From assembly GCA_016718275.1 (NCBI GenBank), contig JADKEA010000005.1, forward strand, positions 210,997 through 274,996: a stretch of 64,000 nucleotides of DNA, in the 5' to 3' direction. Source of the DNA: Candidatus Villigracilis affinis. Lineage in GTDB: Bacteria; Chloroflexota; Anaerolineae; Anaerolineales; Villigracilaceae. The position numbers and the translations under genes were made by a program. Shown here piece by piece: positions 42,804 to 56,246 of the stretch (its first letter is position 1; each line of letters begins with the position of its first letter). The notes beneath the pieces are model-generated. The model worked only from the letters and a program-made list of their open reading frames with translations, did no database searches and was not told where the DNA came from.

Positions 42804-43110
42804 GGGGCTCCCAAATGGTGATTAACGATTCGATCTTCTTCCAGCCTTCCCCTTTGGTTACATGTTCAACTTCGATGTTTGTGAAATATTCGTCCAATAC
42901 GGCGGCGCGTTCCTGTGCCAGAGGCGGCACGCAATAATCCTCTTCCTCCCAAATGGCAACGCCGTCTGAATACCAGCGCGCGTTATCCAGTCCGCTTTGA
43001 AGCGCGTTTCCGAACGGGCGCATGACGTTGATCTCCCCTGAGTCCAGCCATTTTCGCAAGTCCTTCATTTTTGATGCGATGGGTTTGGCAGTGACAAGAT
43101 AATATGCCAT
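42787..43110 (-). CDS. Conserved small protein of unknown function
   Basis: The protein has 107 residues and no transmembrane helix. It starts MAYYLVTAKPIASKMKDLRK and is rich in acidic and aromatic residues (GVAIWEEEDYCVPPLAQER, EVEHVTKGEGWKKIESL). I do not recognise the family. A strong GGAGGAG site sits 4 bases before the ATG at 43110. It overlaps the MoxR start by 17 bases, so it is translationally linked with the ATPase and may be a partner. Confidence 0.7.
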   Translation of the reverse strand: MAYYLVTAKPIASKMKDLRKWLDSGEINVMRPFGNALQSGLDNARWYSDGVAIWEEEDYCVPPLAQERAAVLDEYFTNIEVEHVTKGEGWKKIESLITIWEPHDNRI

Positions 43111-43181
43111 CTGCTCCTCCTTCTGATAGGGTGATTCTCTCACACTTTTGGGAATTGCCTAACGTACACTGATTTTCCATA

Positions 43182-43211
43182 GACGCGTCAGCCTGCGGAT
43201 TCCTGACGCGT
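43182..43211. repeat. Inverted repeat downstream of the NAT gene
   Basis: GACGCGTCAG (43182-43191) and CTGACGCGT (43203-43211) can pair across a short loop just after the acetyltransferase stop codon. No T-run follows, so it may be a weak terminator or a transcript-stabilising hairpin. Confidence 0.5.
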
Positions 43212-43214
43212 TCG

Positions 43215-43979
43215 TCATAAATTGATGTTGAAGTATTCCTTCAAAGCCGCCTTGAATTCTTCCTCAGAGCCCAGCATTCTTTCCTTTCTCGCGCCATCTT
43301 CCGTGGCGATGAATTTCAGATCGCTCAAGGTAAAACGTCCATTTTCGGTGGCGCGCGAGCAGATTCGCTTTTGCGTGAAATGCGATTTAGGCGATGTCTG
43401 ATGATACTGACACATGCCCTCGTATTCTTTCATTTGATGGGATGCCAGCGTGAAGCGATACTGTGTCTGCATGACTGGATTCTCATCCCTGTTGTTTTTC
43501 TCCGACAAAATAAGCGCCTCTCCCGCCGCCGACAGTTGATACGACATGCCGCCCTGGCTTTGCTCTCCCCGATAGTTGATTCGTAGCGGTGCCTGGAATG
43601 AATCTCCGAAACCGACATCCACCAGATATTCTTCATCGAGATGAACCAGCAAGGTCATGTGATCGAACTCAGGACCGAATCCGCCACCGTCTGTGATCAC
43701 TCCCGCCGAAAGCATCGTCACGCGATAGCCAAGCGAGCGCAGCAGCCATGCGAACAGACCGTTCAACTCATAACAAAATCCGCCGCGCCGCTGCAAAACG
43801 ATCTTTTGATACAACGCCTCTTCACTCAAAGTGATCGGCTGTTTGTAATAGACGCTCAAATTCTCGAATGGAACCGTCCGCATGTGTGCCGTTTGCAAGG
43901 CGGATACGGTCTGTAAATTTGGTTCCAGCGAACCTTGATATTGAATTCTCGCCAAATAAGTTTGAACGTCCATTGTCAT
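43215..43979 (-). CDS. Arylamine N-acetyltransferase
   Basis: The protein has 254 residues. It carries the full Cys-His-Asp triad of the NAT family: Cys in LQRRGGFCYELNGLFAWLL, His in PEFDHMTLLVHL and Asp in YLVDVGFGDSFQAPL. These enzymes acetylate arylamines and hydrazines with acetyl-CoA. The first Met overlaps the stop of the GNAT gene in an ATGA, so the two are coupled. The triad and length match active bacterial enzymes. Confidence 0.95.
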   Translation of the reverse strand: MTMDVQTYLARIQYQGSLEPNLQTVSALQTAHMRTVPFENLSVYYKQPITLSEEALYQKIVLQRRGGFCYELNGLFAWLLRSLGYRVTMLSAGVITDGGGFGPEFDHMTLLVHLDEEYLVDVGFGDSFQAPLRINYRGEQSQGGMSYQLSAAGEALILSEKNNRDENPVMQTQYRFTLASHQMKEYEGMCQYHQTSPKSHFTQKRICSRATENGRFTLSDLKFIATEDGARKERMLGSEEEFKAALKEYFNINL

Positions 43980-44494
43980 GATGAACCTGTGTAAAACGCC
44001 TTATGAAATTCCACTTTGCCTGTGGGTACTTCTTCATAAAATGGCAGCGCCATGAAATATTCTGGAGCAGGCGCGCCTTCATAAACCAGGTTTGGATAAG
44101 ATTTGAACCCAAAGCGCAGATAATAGATCGGACTGCCTTCCAATACACAGCCCTTTGCGCCTTTTTCTTTCAGCAGGGATAATCCCTCCCGAATGATCTT
44201 CGAGCCGATGCCCTGCTTTTGCAACTCGGGTGTGACGGACACAGGACCCAAGCCATACCAGTCTTTATATTCTCCATCGATTGCCACTGCTGAAAATGCC
44301 ACATGCCCGACGATTTTCCCGTTTAACTCTGCCACCAGGGACAAGGTCAATGCACCTGCTTCGCGCAGTCGATTCACAATAAGGTGTTCTGTCTGGTCGC
44401 TGTACGGCTTGCCAGCGAAGGCGGCTTCGGTAATTTGCTCAATGGCGCTGTGGTCGGTCGGCTTCTCAGGCCGAATGAGAAGTTCCATGCTCAT
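43976..44494 (-). CDS. GNAT family N-acetyltransferase
   Basis: The protein has 172 residues. The acetyl-CoA site is seen in LGPVSVTPELQKQGIGSKII, preceded by the beta4 strand IVGHVAFSAVAID, with GCVLEGSPIYYLRFGF near the end. The layout is typical of the YhbS-like GNAT subgroup, whose substrates are mostly unknown. The start at 44494 overlaps the aspartase stop codon (ATGA), placing aspA, this gene and the NAT gene in one coupled transcript. Confidence 0.9.
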   Translation of the reverse strand: MSMELLIRPEKPTDHSAIEQITEAAFAGKPYSDQTEHLIVNRLREAGALTLSLVAELNGKIVGHVAFSAVAIDGEYKDWYGLGPVSVTPELQKQGIGSKIIREGLSLLKEKGAKGCVLEGSPIYYLRFGFKSYPNLVYEGAPAPEYFMALPFYEEVPTGKVEFHKAFYTGSS

Positions 44495-45894
44495 TTCTTG
44501 ATCCAACGCGGCTTGGTCAGCACTTCGGGCTTGAGGATTTCTTCCAATTCTGCCTTGGTGAGCAGACCGCGCTCCAACACGATCTCGGTCACACTCTTGT
44601 TGGTGGAGTACGCTTCCTTCGCCACCGAGCTGGCATTCTCATACCCGATGAACGGATTCAACGCTGTGACAATTCCAACTGAGCGGGTCATGTGCTCGTT
44701 CAAGCGTTCATGATTGGCAGTAATGCCCTTCACGCAACGCTCGGCCAGGGTGATGCAGCCATTGCGTAAGTAGATGAGGCCGTCAAACAAACTGTGCGCA
44801 ATGATGGGTTCAAAGGCATTGAGCTGTAATTGCCCGCCTTCCGCCGCAAAAGACACGGTGACATCATTGCCGATGACCAAAAATGCAATTTGATTCACCA
44901 CCTCTGGGATCACAGGGTTGACCTTCCCAGGCATGATGCTCGAACCCGCCTGCACAGCGGGTAAATTGATCTCACCAAAGCCAGTCCGCGGACCTGACGA
45001 CAGCAGACGCAGGTCGTTGCAGATCTTCGAGAGTTTGACAGCCACACGCTTCAACACGCCCGAGAGTTGCACGAACGAGCCCACATCCTGAGTCGCTTCG
45101 ACGAGATTGCCCGCGGTGATGTATTCGATGCCCGTGATCTCACTGAGATGTTTGCGTGCCAGCGAGGCATAATCAGGATGCGCATTGATGCCTGTGCCAA
45201 TCGCGGTTGCGCCGAGATTCATTTCTTGAATGAGCAAAGCACCTTCACGTAAACGCTGCTGGTCTTCTTCGAGCATCACCGCATAGGTGCTGAATTCCTG
45301 TCCGAGCGTCATCGGTACGGCATCCTGCAATTGCGTGCGTCCCATTTTCAGCAGGTCTTTGAACTCTTCGGCTTTTGCGGCGAAGGCGAGGCGTAATACT
45401 TCCATGCCTGCGATCAAATCGTCGATCAAGAATCGCAGCGCAACTTTTACTGCTGTCGGATACACGTCATTCGTGCTCTGGCTTAAGTTGACATGCTCCA
45501 GCGGGTGCAAAAAATTGTAGTCTCCGCGCCCATGCCCGAGAATTTCCAGCGCGCGGTTGGCGATGACTTCATTGGCGTTCATATTCGTCGAAGTGCCTGC
45601 GCCGCCTTGAATGACGTCCACCACGAATTGATCGTGTAAACTTCCCGCGCGGATCTCTTCGCAGGCTTTGATGATGGCGTTTGCATGTTCTTCTTCGAGC
45701 AGGTCCAATTCGCGGTTGGCCTGTGCGCAGGCCTGCTTTACGCAAGCCAATGCCTTGACCATGCTTGGATAGGTGCTGATGGGAATGTTGCTGATGGGAA
45801 AATTTTCGAGCGCCCGCGTGGTGTGGACTCCGTAATACACGTTGGTGGGGACTTCACGGTCGCCTAAGAGGTCATGTTCGATGCGATGGTTCAC
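44491..45894 (-). CDS. aspA: Aspartate ammonia-lyase
   Basis: Aspartase reversibly cleaves L-aspartate to fumarate and ammonia. The protein has 467 residues. The superfamily signature is GSSIMPGKVNPVIPEVVNQ (near 315), and AEGGQLQLNAFEPII and GIVTALNPFIGYENAS match aspartase more closely than class II fumarase. THE active-site loop regions VDVIQGGAGTSTNMNANEV and VNLSQSTNDVYPTA are intact. It is the first gene of a run that continues with two acetyltransferases. Confidence 0.92.
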   Translation of the reverse strand: MNHRIEHDLLGDREVPTNVYYGVHTTRALENFPISNIPISTYPSMVKALACVKQACAQANRELDLLEEEHANAIIKACEEIRAGSLHDQFVVDVIQGGAGTSTNMNANEVIANRALEILGHGRGDYNFLHPLEHVNLSQSTNDVYPTAVKVALRFLIDDLIAGMEVLRLAFAAKAEEFKDLLKMGRTQLQDAVPMTLGQEFSTYAVMLEEDQQRLREGALLIQEMNLGATAIGTGINAHPDYASLARKHLSEITGIEYITAGNLVEATQDVGSFVQLSGVLKRVAVKLSKICNDLRLLSSGPRTGFGEINLPAVQAGSSIMPGKVNPVIPEVVNQIAFLVIGNDVTVSFAAEGGQLQLNAFEPIIAHSLFDGLIYLRNGCITLAERCVKGITANHERLNEHMTRSVGIVTALNPFIGYENASSVAKEAYSTNKSVTEIVLERGLLTKAELEEILKPEVLTKPRWIKK

Positions 45895-46136
45895 TTTTTT
45901 CTCCAGAGTTTTGATTTGCGAATCTCCGCGCTCGTGATTTGCCGGGATTCTGCTTCGGCTGAGAGTCAGCCCATGAGCAGCGGGCAGGCCACGGGTCGGC
46001 GAGATGCGGATTTTTATTCCAGGATTTCGGATTGCTTTGACAAAATAATGATACCATTGTGAAAATCAAAATTCATGGGAATTTGTAGTGTAATCTGTCG
46101 CGAAACGGATCTGGCTTTATTCGAGGTTTGAAATTT

Positions 46137-50450
<4,314 letters not shown>

Positions 50451-50475
50451 AATCCGCTCTCCGAAAGCGGAGAAA

Positions 50476-51657
50476 TTATTTCCCCACGAGGGCGTTATAA
50501 ATTCTCAGATTCGCTTCGAGTTCTTTTTGCGGCGTGAAGGCTGTTTGAATCGTTTTTCGCGCCTGTTCCCCCAACTGTTTTCTTTGCTGTTCATCTTTCA
50601 ACAGGGCTTTGATTCCCTGCGCCAATGCTTCCGCGTCGTTGACAGGGGTGAAGCGTCCGTTCACACCATCTTCCAACACATCCAGCACACCGCCGACGGG
50701 TGTGGCGATAACAGCCTTTCCGCAAGCCATCGCTTCAAGGACAGCATTCGGCATTCCATCTCTTAATGAAGGATGCACAAACACATCCATCAATGAATAG
50801 TAGGCAGGCAGGTCTTTGTGGGGGACATGTCCAGTCACGACAATTCGATGTTCAGGATTCAACGCTCGGAATTCGTCAAAGAGTTTTTTATCTTCGCCTT
50901 CGCGGATTTCGCCGACGAGAAGCAGGGAAACGGGCATTTCCTTTGCTATTTGCGTGTAGCCGCTTAAAAGAGTAGCTAATCCTTTCTTTTCACGCAGTTC
51001 ACCAACAAAACCGATCACTTTACAAGCCTCCCTTTGGGACTCACCACTTTCCACTCTTTCTTCTTTCCTCTTTCCTCCATTCAACCCAATCGCTTCCGCC
51101 AACATCTCATTTCGCTCCATCGGCTTGAAACGCTCGGTATCGATCCCGTTGGGGATGAGGTGAATTTCACGGTCAATAAATGCTTTGGCTTTCTTTGCCA
51201 ATTCGCTGGCGTTGGTTGTGACCGCACTTGCATTTTGCAGCGCATACATCACATGCGAAAACTTTGATGGGTCAAAGGCGGCGCGCTCGATGTCATTGCC
51301 GCGGATGGAGACTACGCTGGGAATGTTCAAATACTTGCCTGCATACGTGCCGACGAATCCTGCCTGCGGAAGAAAGTAGGCGTGGATCAGATCAAATGGT
51401 TCGCGCTTGTGTTCTTCGACGATGAGTTCAAACCAATCCACGAGTGTATCGTCCGCGCGTTTGTGTGCGCCGAAGCGAGTGACGCTGACTCCGTTGGAGG
51501 GGAGAGTCTGTTTTTCGGAGGCTGGCAGGTTTGGGCTTGGAGCAAAGACGCGGACTTTATGTCCAACAGAATCAAGCAGATGACCCAAACGTCCTGTTGA
51601 GATTGCAAGCCCGCCGATGTCTGGTGTATACTTTTCTGAAAGCAATGCAATTTTCAT
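50476..51657 (-). CDS. Glycosyltransferase family 4 (GT-B)
   Basis: The protein has 393 residues. The N-terminus (KIALLSEKYTPDIGGLAIST) and C-terminal donor site (IHLIPNGIDTERFKP, KVIGFVGELREKKGLATLL, VHPSLRDGMPNAVLEAMACG) are standard for GT4. The residue segment around 195-212 (GGKRKEERVESGESQREAC) is a low-complexity insertion. It is convergent with the kinase gene and divergent from the zinc-finger gene at 51669. It probably acts in cell-envelope glycan synthesis. Confidence 0.9.
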   Translation of the reverse strand: MKIALLSEKYTPDIGGLAISTGRLGHLLDSVGHKVRVFAPSPNLPASEKQTLPSNGVSVTRFGAHKRADDTLVDWFELIVEEHKREPFDLIHAYFLPQAGFVGTYAGKYLNIPSVVSIRGNDIERAAFDPSKFSHVMYALQNASAVTTNASELAKKAKAFIDREIHLIPNGIDTERFKPMERNEMLAEAIGLNGGKRKEERVESGESQREACKVIGFVGELREKKGLATLLSGYTQIAKEMPVSLLLVGEIREGEDKKLFDEFRALNPEHRIVVTGHVPHKDLPAYYSLMDVFVHPSLRDGMPNAVLEAMACGKAVIATPVGGVLDVLEDGVNGRFTPVNDAEALAQGIKALLKDEQQRKQLGEQARKTIQTAFTPQKELEANLRIYNALVGK

Positions 51658-51668
51658 GAGGTGTCTCA

Positions 51669-51956
51669 ATGGCTGAAAAATGTGAAATGATTATTGGTTA
51701 TCTTGTTCCGCATCGCTGTGAAAACCCTGCGTTGGGCGCGTGTGTTAAGTGCGGGCGCGGTTTTTGCGATGAGCATACCAATCAGACAAGAGAGGGGCGG
51801 GTATGCCTGGCCTGCCAGCAGGGATTGGAAATGCCAGTTGCACTGCCGATCGCGGCGGCTTTGTTCACGCCAGCCGATCTGAGCACATTCGATCGCTCCC
51901 GAAGTATGAATGACATGGATGATGAGAGCGGGGATTTGTTTTCTGATTTGAGTTGA
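51669..51956 (+). CDS. Small zinc-finger (B-box-like) protein
   Basis: The protein has 95 residues. One zinc-binding module is clear: HRCENPALGACVKCGRGFCD, then H and CLACQ, giving the Cys/His spacing of B-box or treble-clef fingers. The rest has a hydrophobic stretch (MPVALPIAAALFTPADLSTF) and an acidic tail. Its function is unknown. It is divergent from the glycosyltransferase gene with only 11 bases between start codons, so their promoters must overlap the coding regions. Confidence 0.75.
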   Translation: MAEKCEMIIGYLVPHRCENPALGACVKCGRGFCDEHTNQTREGRVCLACQQGLEMPVALPIAAALFTPADLSTFDRSRSMNDMDDESGDLFSDLS

Positions 51957-52020
51957 TTTTTTACCACAAAGGGTCACAAAGGTACACGAAGGAAAAACTT
52001 TGCAGCCCTTTGTGGTGAAT
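51957..52020. repeat. Inverted repeat between convergent genes
   Basis: ACCACAAAGGG (51963-51973) and CCCTTTGTGGT (52006-52016) form an 11-base perfect stem around an A-rich 32-base loop that itself repeats CACAAAGG-like words. It separates genes ending at 51956 and 52021 and may act as a bidirectional terminator or a dispersed palindromic repeat. Confidence 0.65.
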
Positions 52021-53085
52021 TTAATACGGCCCAACCATATCCCAGATCTTTTTATTTTCAACAATAAAATCATCGCAGCGCTGACAGGGTTTCAATGAAG
52101 GCGGGTGCATTTTTTGGCGCACATTTTGATATGCCAATCCTTCCCAAATTTCCTTGAAGGATTGTTTGCGGATATCGCCCAGCGGGGGGATTTGTTCGCG
52201 GGTCATGCAGCACACATAAACGAAGCCGTTGAAATCAATCAGGCTATGCGTCCACGGGGCGAAACAGGGATGCTTGCCATAGTAACCGAATGCGTATCTT
52301 CCAGCGCGTCCCAACCTGACCTCGGACTCGTCTCTACCAAATGGGAATGCGTCTTCATCTGCGATGGTAATGCCTAATTCGCTCGCGCGTTTTTCGATGT
52401 GTGGCGCGATCTCTTCGTTAAATAATGCAATATCTTTTTTGCGCATGGATAGATGCTCGCCGCAGTGATCATCCACAGGGATTAAGTTGATCCCATCTGC
52501 GCCGAGTTCGTGGGCGAGATCGGGCAATGTGGCGAGGCTGAAATAATTATCGCGGCTGACCACCGTGTTAATGCGGACGGTCAATTTTCCCTTGTGAGAA
52601 TATTTATTGAAAAGCGAAACAGCTTTGGTGGTCAGTTTGAACGAGCCTTCCACACCGCGCACCTTTTCGTGCACTTTGCGAATGGGTGAGTCGATGGATA
52701 CGTTCACGCCGCGCAATCCCGCTTCGATGAGGGCTTTGGCTTTTTCCTTGTTGATCAGCGTGCCGTTCGTTGTGAGGGTGACGCGCATTCCCAGCCCCGT
52801 GGCGTGTGCGACCAAATCAGGCAACTGCGGGCGGAGCATCGGCTCGCCGCCGGAGAAATGAATTTTCTTCGTGCCAAGTTCAGCGAGTTCTGTGATGACT
52901 TCCTTGAACCTGTCCATGGAAATGGGCGCTTCGCGGGTTTCGCGCCAGTGTTTGCACATCTCGCATTTGAGATTGCAACCGTAGTTGATCTTAATCTTAA
53001 CGTAAAGCGGCTTGAACGCGCGCGCATTCAAAACCGCTTTTTGGAAGTCGTCTTTTTCTGTGGAAATGGTTTCAAGGCTATACAT
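52021..53085 (-). CDS. Radical SAM/SPASM domain protein
   Basis: The protein has 354 residues. The radical SAM cluster motif is NYGCNLKCEMCKHW (CxxxCxxC), followed by IHFSGGEPMLRP. The C-terminal SPASM-like region has CFAPWTHSLIDFNGFVYVCC and ends with LKPCQRCDDFI, giving further iron-sulfur ligands. Such proteins modify peptides or serve in cofactor and lipid biosynthesis. An in-frame ATG at 53142 is an alternative start; neither has a clear Shine-Dalgarno. It lies 70 bases after the SnoaL-like gene on the same strand. Confidence 0.9.
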   Translation of the reverse strand: MYSLETISTEKDDFQKAVLNARAFKPLYVKIKINYGCNLKCEMCKHWRETREAPISMDRFKEVITELAELGTKKIHFSGGEPMLRPQLPDLVAHATGLGMRVTLTTNGTLINKEKAKALIEAGLRGVNVSIDSPIRKVHEKVRGVEGSFKLTTKAVSLFNKYSHKGKLTVRINTVVSRDNYFSLATLPDLAHELGADGINLIPVDDHCGEHLSMRKKDIALFNEEIAPHIEKRASELGITIADEDAFPFGRDESEVRLGRAGRYAFGYYGKHPCFAPWTHSLIDFNGFVYVCCMTREQIPPLGDIRKQSFKEIWEGLAYQNVRQKMHPPSLKPCQRCDDFIVENKKIWDMVGPY

Positions 53086-53155
53086 GGCTAAGGTCTTTGA
53101 CTCGGAATAAATTAATAAGGTGTCGCCAATTGTAACACCCATGAGGTGCGTATAT

Positions 53156-53539
53156 TTATCCCTTGACGTAGGATAATTTTTCGAAGATCAGACCGTTTTT
53201 AAACTGGAAGATATCTACTCCGCGGACGTGTCCCTTTTTGCCTGCTGCGTCCACCCAACTGTATTTCCAGCGCATGATGCAGCGAAGCCCAAGGCCGAAG
53301 ACTTCCTCGATCTCGATATGGGCCTGTGGTGACTCGCGGAAGAATTCCTCCCAAAATTTGGTGACGGATTCCTTCCCCGAATATCGTGTGCCATCGGGGG
53401 CTGGGTCGGTGTTTTCGAAGACGCAGTCTTCCGTCATGAGATTCATCATCCCTGCAACATCGTGACGGTTGAAGGCCTCGTTGAACTCGATCACGGTACG
53501 GACACCCGATTCTATTCGTGACATGCGGATTGGACTCAT
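53156..53539 (-). CDS. SnoaL-like (NTF2 fold) protein
   Basis: The protein has 127 residues. A cone-like NTF2 fold is indicated by VIEFNEAFNRHDVAGMMNLM, then DCVFENTDPAPDGTRYSGKE and VRGVDIFQFKNGLIFEK. Members are isomerases, hydrolases or scaffold-like proteins. The gene lies just downstream of the M20 hydrolase (28-base gap) and upstream of the radical SAM gene, so they may be co-transcribed. No catalytic residues can be named with confidence. Confidence 0.8.
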   Translation of the reverse strand: MSPIRMSRIESGVRTVIEFNEAFNRHDVAGMMNLMTEDCVFENTDPAPDGTRYSGKESVTKFWEEFFRESPQAHIEIEEVFGLGLRCIMRWKYSWVDAAGKKGHVRGVDIFQFKNGLIFEKLSYVKG

Positions 53540-53567
53540 AGAATATCTCCTTGCTGTAACAATAAAC

Positions 53568-54740
53568 TTAGATTTTCTCGATCACTCTCGCGTAGAAACT
53601 GCATGCGTCAAGGATCTGATCCACTTTGCAGCTTTCATTTCGCATGTGAGCGAGTTTGTATTCTCCAGGCCCAAAACCGATCGTGGGGATTCCCATGCTG
53701 ACAGGGGTGACTGCATTGGTGCTGAAATCCCAGAAATCATATTGGTTGGGTTCGCTTCCGAAGTTTTCCTGATATGCGGCAATGCAAGCCTTTGAAAGTT
53801 CGTGGCTCAAATCGATCTTCCACGCAAGGTGGAATGGCTCGTACGTAATTTCCATGCCTGTCCAGCTTTTTCGGTGGAGGGTGCCCACTTCCCAGCTCGC
53901 ATTTTTGTCTTTTATAAGCTGATCCATTTCGCGGCGGATGTCGTCTTCTGTTTCGCCTGGGATGATTCTTCTATCCAGATACACTTCGCATTCGGAGGGG
54001 ACGGCATTCAAGGATGCACTGACACTGGATATCCGCGACATGACCAGGGTTCCCCGCATTTCGCCCTTTCTCATAAGCTCGAGGTTGGCTTTGTCGACAC
54101 GTTGGATGATCTCAGCCATTTCGTAAATGGCGTTTACGCCCTTTTCAGGCGCGGACCCATGTGCGGATACGCCGTGGGTTTTGATCGATACCTGCGCCTT
54201 GCCTTTATGCCCAAGCGTGATCACGTTATCTGACGGTTCGCAGATTACCACGTACCCTGGCTTGAGATCAAGCTCCTTGAACAAATGCTTCAGGTTTTCC
54301 CCGTCGCAATCCTCTTCGAATACCGTGCAGGAAACATACACTGTTTTGCCAGAGGTGAAGCCCATTTTCTTTGCAATGGCGCCAGCGTAAATGGAAGCAG
54401 CCACCGCAGATTTCATATCGACAGAGCCCCTGCCATGCAGACGCCCATCCACGATGTCGCCGCTAAAAGGAGGAAAGTCCCATTTGCTTTCGTCTTTGAC
54501 CTCAACCGTGTCAACATGCGAGTCGAACAGGATCGATTTTTCGCCGCTACCGATTCTTCCGAGAATATTCCCCATGGAGTCAATGATCACTTCATCGTAT
54601 CCGAGGTCAATCATTCTCTTTTCGATGAGTCTAATGACAGCCTCTTCCTGCCCGGAAAGGCTTTTAGTTCTGACAAGGCTTTGGGCAAATTCAACAAGCT
54701 CTTTTTTTATTTCTGGCGTGAGCAGATCGGATGAATTCAT
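53568..54740 (-). CDS. M20 metallohydrolase, YgeY-like
   Basis: The protein has 390 residues. Zinc ligands are visible in ILFDSHVDTVEVKDESKW (His and Asp), GRGSVDMKSAVAASIYAG (Asp), TVFEEDCDGENL (Glu-Glu pair) and near the C-terminus GPGEYKLAHMRNESC. EEDCDG is typical of the YgeY-type peptidase/deacylase group (selenium metabolism-linked family), but relatives also act on acyl-amino acids and dipeptides. The substrate cannot be assigned. Confidence 0.88.
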   Translation of the reverse strand: MNSSDLLTPEIKKELVEFAQSLVRTKSLSGQEEAVIRLIEKRMIDLGYDEVIIDSMGNILGRIGSGEKSILFDSHVDTVEVKDESKWDFPPFSGDIVDGRLHGRGSVDMKSAVAASIYAGAIAKKMGFTSGKTVYVSCTVFEEDCDGENLKHLFKELDLKPGYVVICEPSDNVITLGHKGKAQVSIKTHGVSAHGSAPEKGVNAIYEMAEIIQRVDKANLELMRKGEMRGTLVMSRISSVSASLNAVPSECEVYLDRRIIPGETEDDIRREMDQLIKDKNASWEVGTLHRKSWTGMEITYEPFHLAWKIDLSHELSKACIAAYQENFGSEPNQYDFWDFSTNAVTPVSMGIPTIGFGPGEYKLAHMRNESCKVDQILDACSFYARVIEKI

Positions 54741-54758
54741 TCTTTTCTCTCTTGCATT

Positions 54759-55118
54759 TTAGGCTGGCGATCGTTTGTTGTATATAAAAATCAATGCTGT
54801 TGATAAAGTCACAGTCAGAAACACCAATGCGAAAAGTGTAACTCTTAATCCCCCGCCTTGCCCGGCATTGGTCAAACCTTCACGGGCGAGAAAAACGAGG
54901 TTGAGGAGAAGATATAGACCGATGGAGCCGATCGCGATGGATAAAAAAATCGCACCGACTCTACCTGACGCCGCAACTGCCAGCCATAAAAGTAGAATCA
55001 TATTCGCAACGACACGGATGACTTCTAATTGGTCTGTGGCGGCGTGGAGGATGATATCAAGGATCTGGATGACTGCAATTGCAATTCCCAGGGCTTTCAA
55101 TGTTGTACTTTTGGCCAT
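54759..55118 (-). CDS. Four-helix membrane protein of unknown function
   Basis: The protein has 119 residues and four predicted transmembrane helices (about 7-25, 33-51, 59-81, 94-113), with short loops. It begins MAKSTTLKALGIAIAVIQIL. No motif is recognised. AAGG lies 10 bases before the ATG at 55118. It follows the membrane gene at 55158 by about 40 bases, so the two may be co-transcribed, possibly with the M20 hydrolase gene downstream. Confidence 0.7.
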   Translation of the reverse strand: MAKSTTLKALGIAIAVIQILDIILHAATDQLEVIRVVANMILLLWLAVAASGRVGAIFLSIAIGSIGLYLLLNLVFLAREGLTNAGQGGGLRVTLFALVFLTVTLSTALIFIYNKRSPA

Positions 55119-55157
55119 TTGATTTTGCCTTCTTAAGGTGAACAAGGTGTCTTCATT

Positions 55158-55538
55158 TCAACCCGCGATCAGCCAGTTGGTTACATAGGCGGATAGCGGA
55201 AGGTAGATGGTCTCCGACAGGATGCCTGCAACGGCTTCCTTCCAGGTGTAGTTTGGACCAATGGTTTGCCCGATTTCACCCATGACGAACATCAGCCACC
55301 ATAGGAAAGCATAGAGCATCCACTGTCCGCTCAATGAATTACGGGCGAAATGGAAGATCAGCACAAATGCGATGGCTGTTCCGATCTTTGAGATCAGCAC
55401 GCTGACCAGAAAACGTGCCGGGGACGCGCCTTCCGGTGACTTTAGGCCTGCCACCACTGAAGCAAGACCATATATCAGGAAAGGCACAATATAGATAATG
55501 GTCAATACAAAAAACACGCTCAATATCACGTTTGTCAT
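55158..55538 (-). CDS. Membrane protein of unknown function
   Basis: The protein has 126 residues and three to four transmembrane helices (VFFVLTIIYIVPFLIYGLAS, KIGTAIAFVLIFHFA, LYAFLWWLMFVMGEI). No family is recognised. AAAGGTGG precedes the ATG. It sits just outside the cassette-like region and shows none of the fold-back repeats next to it, so I regard it as ordinary chromosome. Confidence 0.7.
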   Translation of the reverse strand: MTNVILSVFFVLTIIYIVPFLIYGLASVVAGLKSPEGASPARFLVSVLISKIGTAIAFVLIFHFARNSLSGQWMLYAFLWWLMFVMGEIGQTIGPNYTWKEAVAGILSETIYLPLSAYVTNWLIAG

Positions 55539-55639
55539 TGCGAACCACCTTTCATTGTCAGTTTGTACGGACAGGTCAATTAATGACTTATATTAGCAGG
55601 CATATAAATTGTGACATGAATCTATAAGCGTTGTTCTTT

Positions 55640-56101
55640 TTATTTGTATATTCTTTCCAATTCCGTTTTGATCTTAATTATCAGATTCTTATGCTTTTCA
55701 TAGTCAAAATCGATCGGCTCAACATTTTCCCAATAATATTTAAAGGGATTTTTTGTTTTGAATTTTTCATCTTCCCATTCATACCTTGGGTGAATGTGTA
55801 CATGCAGGCCGATATCCGCATTCCCCAATATTGAATAATTGATCAGCCTGGCACCAACGGCTTTTTGCAGTGCCTCGCCCGCAATTGTCATTTCCTTCAT
55901 GAATTTTGTTCTTTGATTTATTTCAAGTGAATGAATATTCTCAACCACCGGGTCTGACAAAAAAACGCAATATCCAGGAATGTTTTGATTGTCTCCAAGT
56001 ACAAGCCAGCCGGTGTCCATTTTGGAAATGACAGTTTTGGTTTCTCCCTTTCTCGCCAGGTCAACTCTTTCATATATCATGGATTTATATTTTTGATTCA
56101 T
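55640..56101 (-). CDS. HIT-family hydrolase-like protein
   Basis: The protein has 153 residues. The catalytic HIT motif is present as GLHVHIHPRYEWE (His-phi-His-phi-His), preceded by TGWLVLGDNQNIPGYCVFLS and a helix VGARLINYSILGNAD. HIT proteins hydrolyse or transfer nucleotides (for example Ap4A or AMP-lysine). AAGGAT lies 6 bases before the ATG at 56101, and longer upstream frames run into a decayed repeat. This is the leftmost gene I place in the cassette array, and its own downstream repeat is not recognisable. Confidence 0.85.
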   Translation of the reverse strand: MNQKYKSMIYERVDLARKGETKTVISKMDTGWLVLGDNQNIPGYCVFLSDPVVENIHSLEINQRTKFMKEMTIAGEALQKAVGARLINYSILGNADIGLHVHIHPRYEWEDEKFKTKNPFKYYWENVEPIDFDYEKHKNLIIKIKTELERIYK

Positions 56102-56109
56102 GATTATCC

Positions 56110-56246
56110 TTTTGTCCACAGGCATATACTCGCGGACCGTGACGCTGTGCGGACAGGTTTTTTTCGTCGGGCGGAAAGGCCGAGGCGTAGAAAACTGCTT
56201 GGGCGAAGTGGCAGTCACCAGCGTTTTGTCGATCCGTTTGTTATTT
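56110..56246 (-). repeat. Decayed attC-like element
   Basis: The conserved inner block (GGCCGAGGCGTAGAAAACTG, near 56178) matches the complete elements at 62 kb. On the minus strand its left box reads AAATAACAAACG, a degraded RYYYAACAA that also supplies the stop codon of the hydrolase gene. The right box cannot be recognised. Confidence 0.5.

Noticed and set aside
51957..52020. attC-like site outside the array
   Set aside because: The palindrome ACCACAAAGGG/CCCTTTGTGGT lacks RYYYAAC and GTTRRRY boxes and sits between convergent genes, so a terminator or dispersed repeat is more likely.
54759..55538. Inclusion of the two small membrane genes in the cassette array
   Set aside because: No repeat, inner block or box is visible around them; they look like ordinary chromosomal genes.
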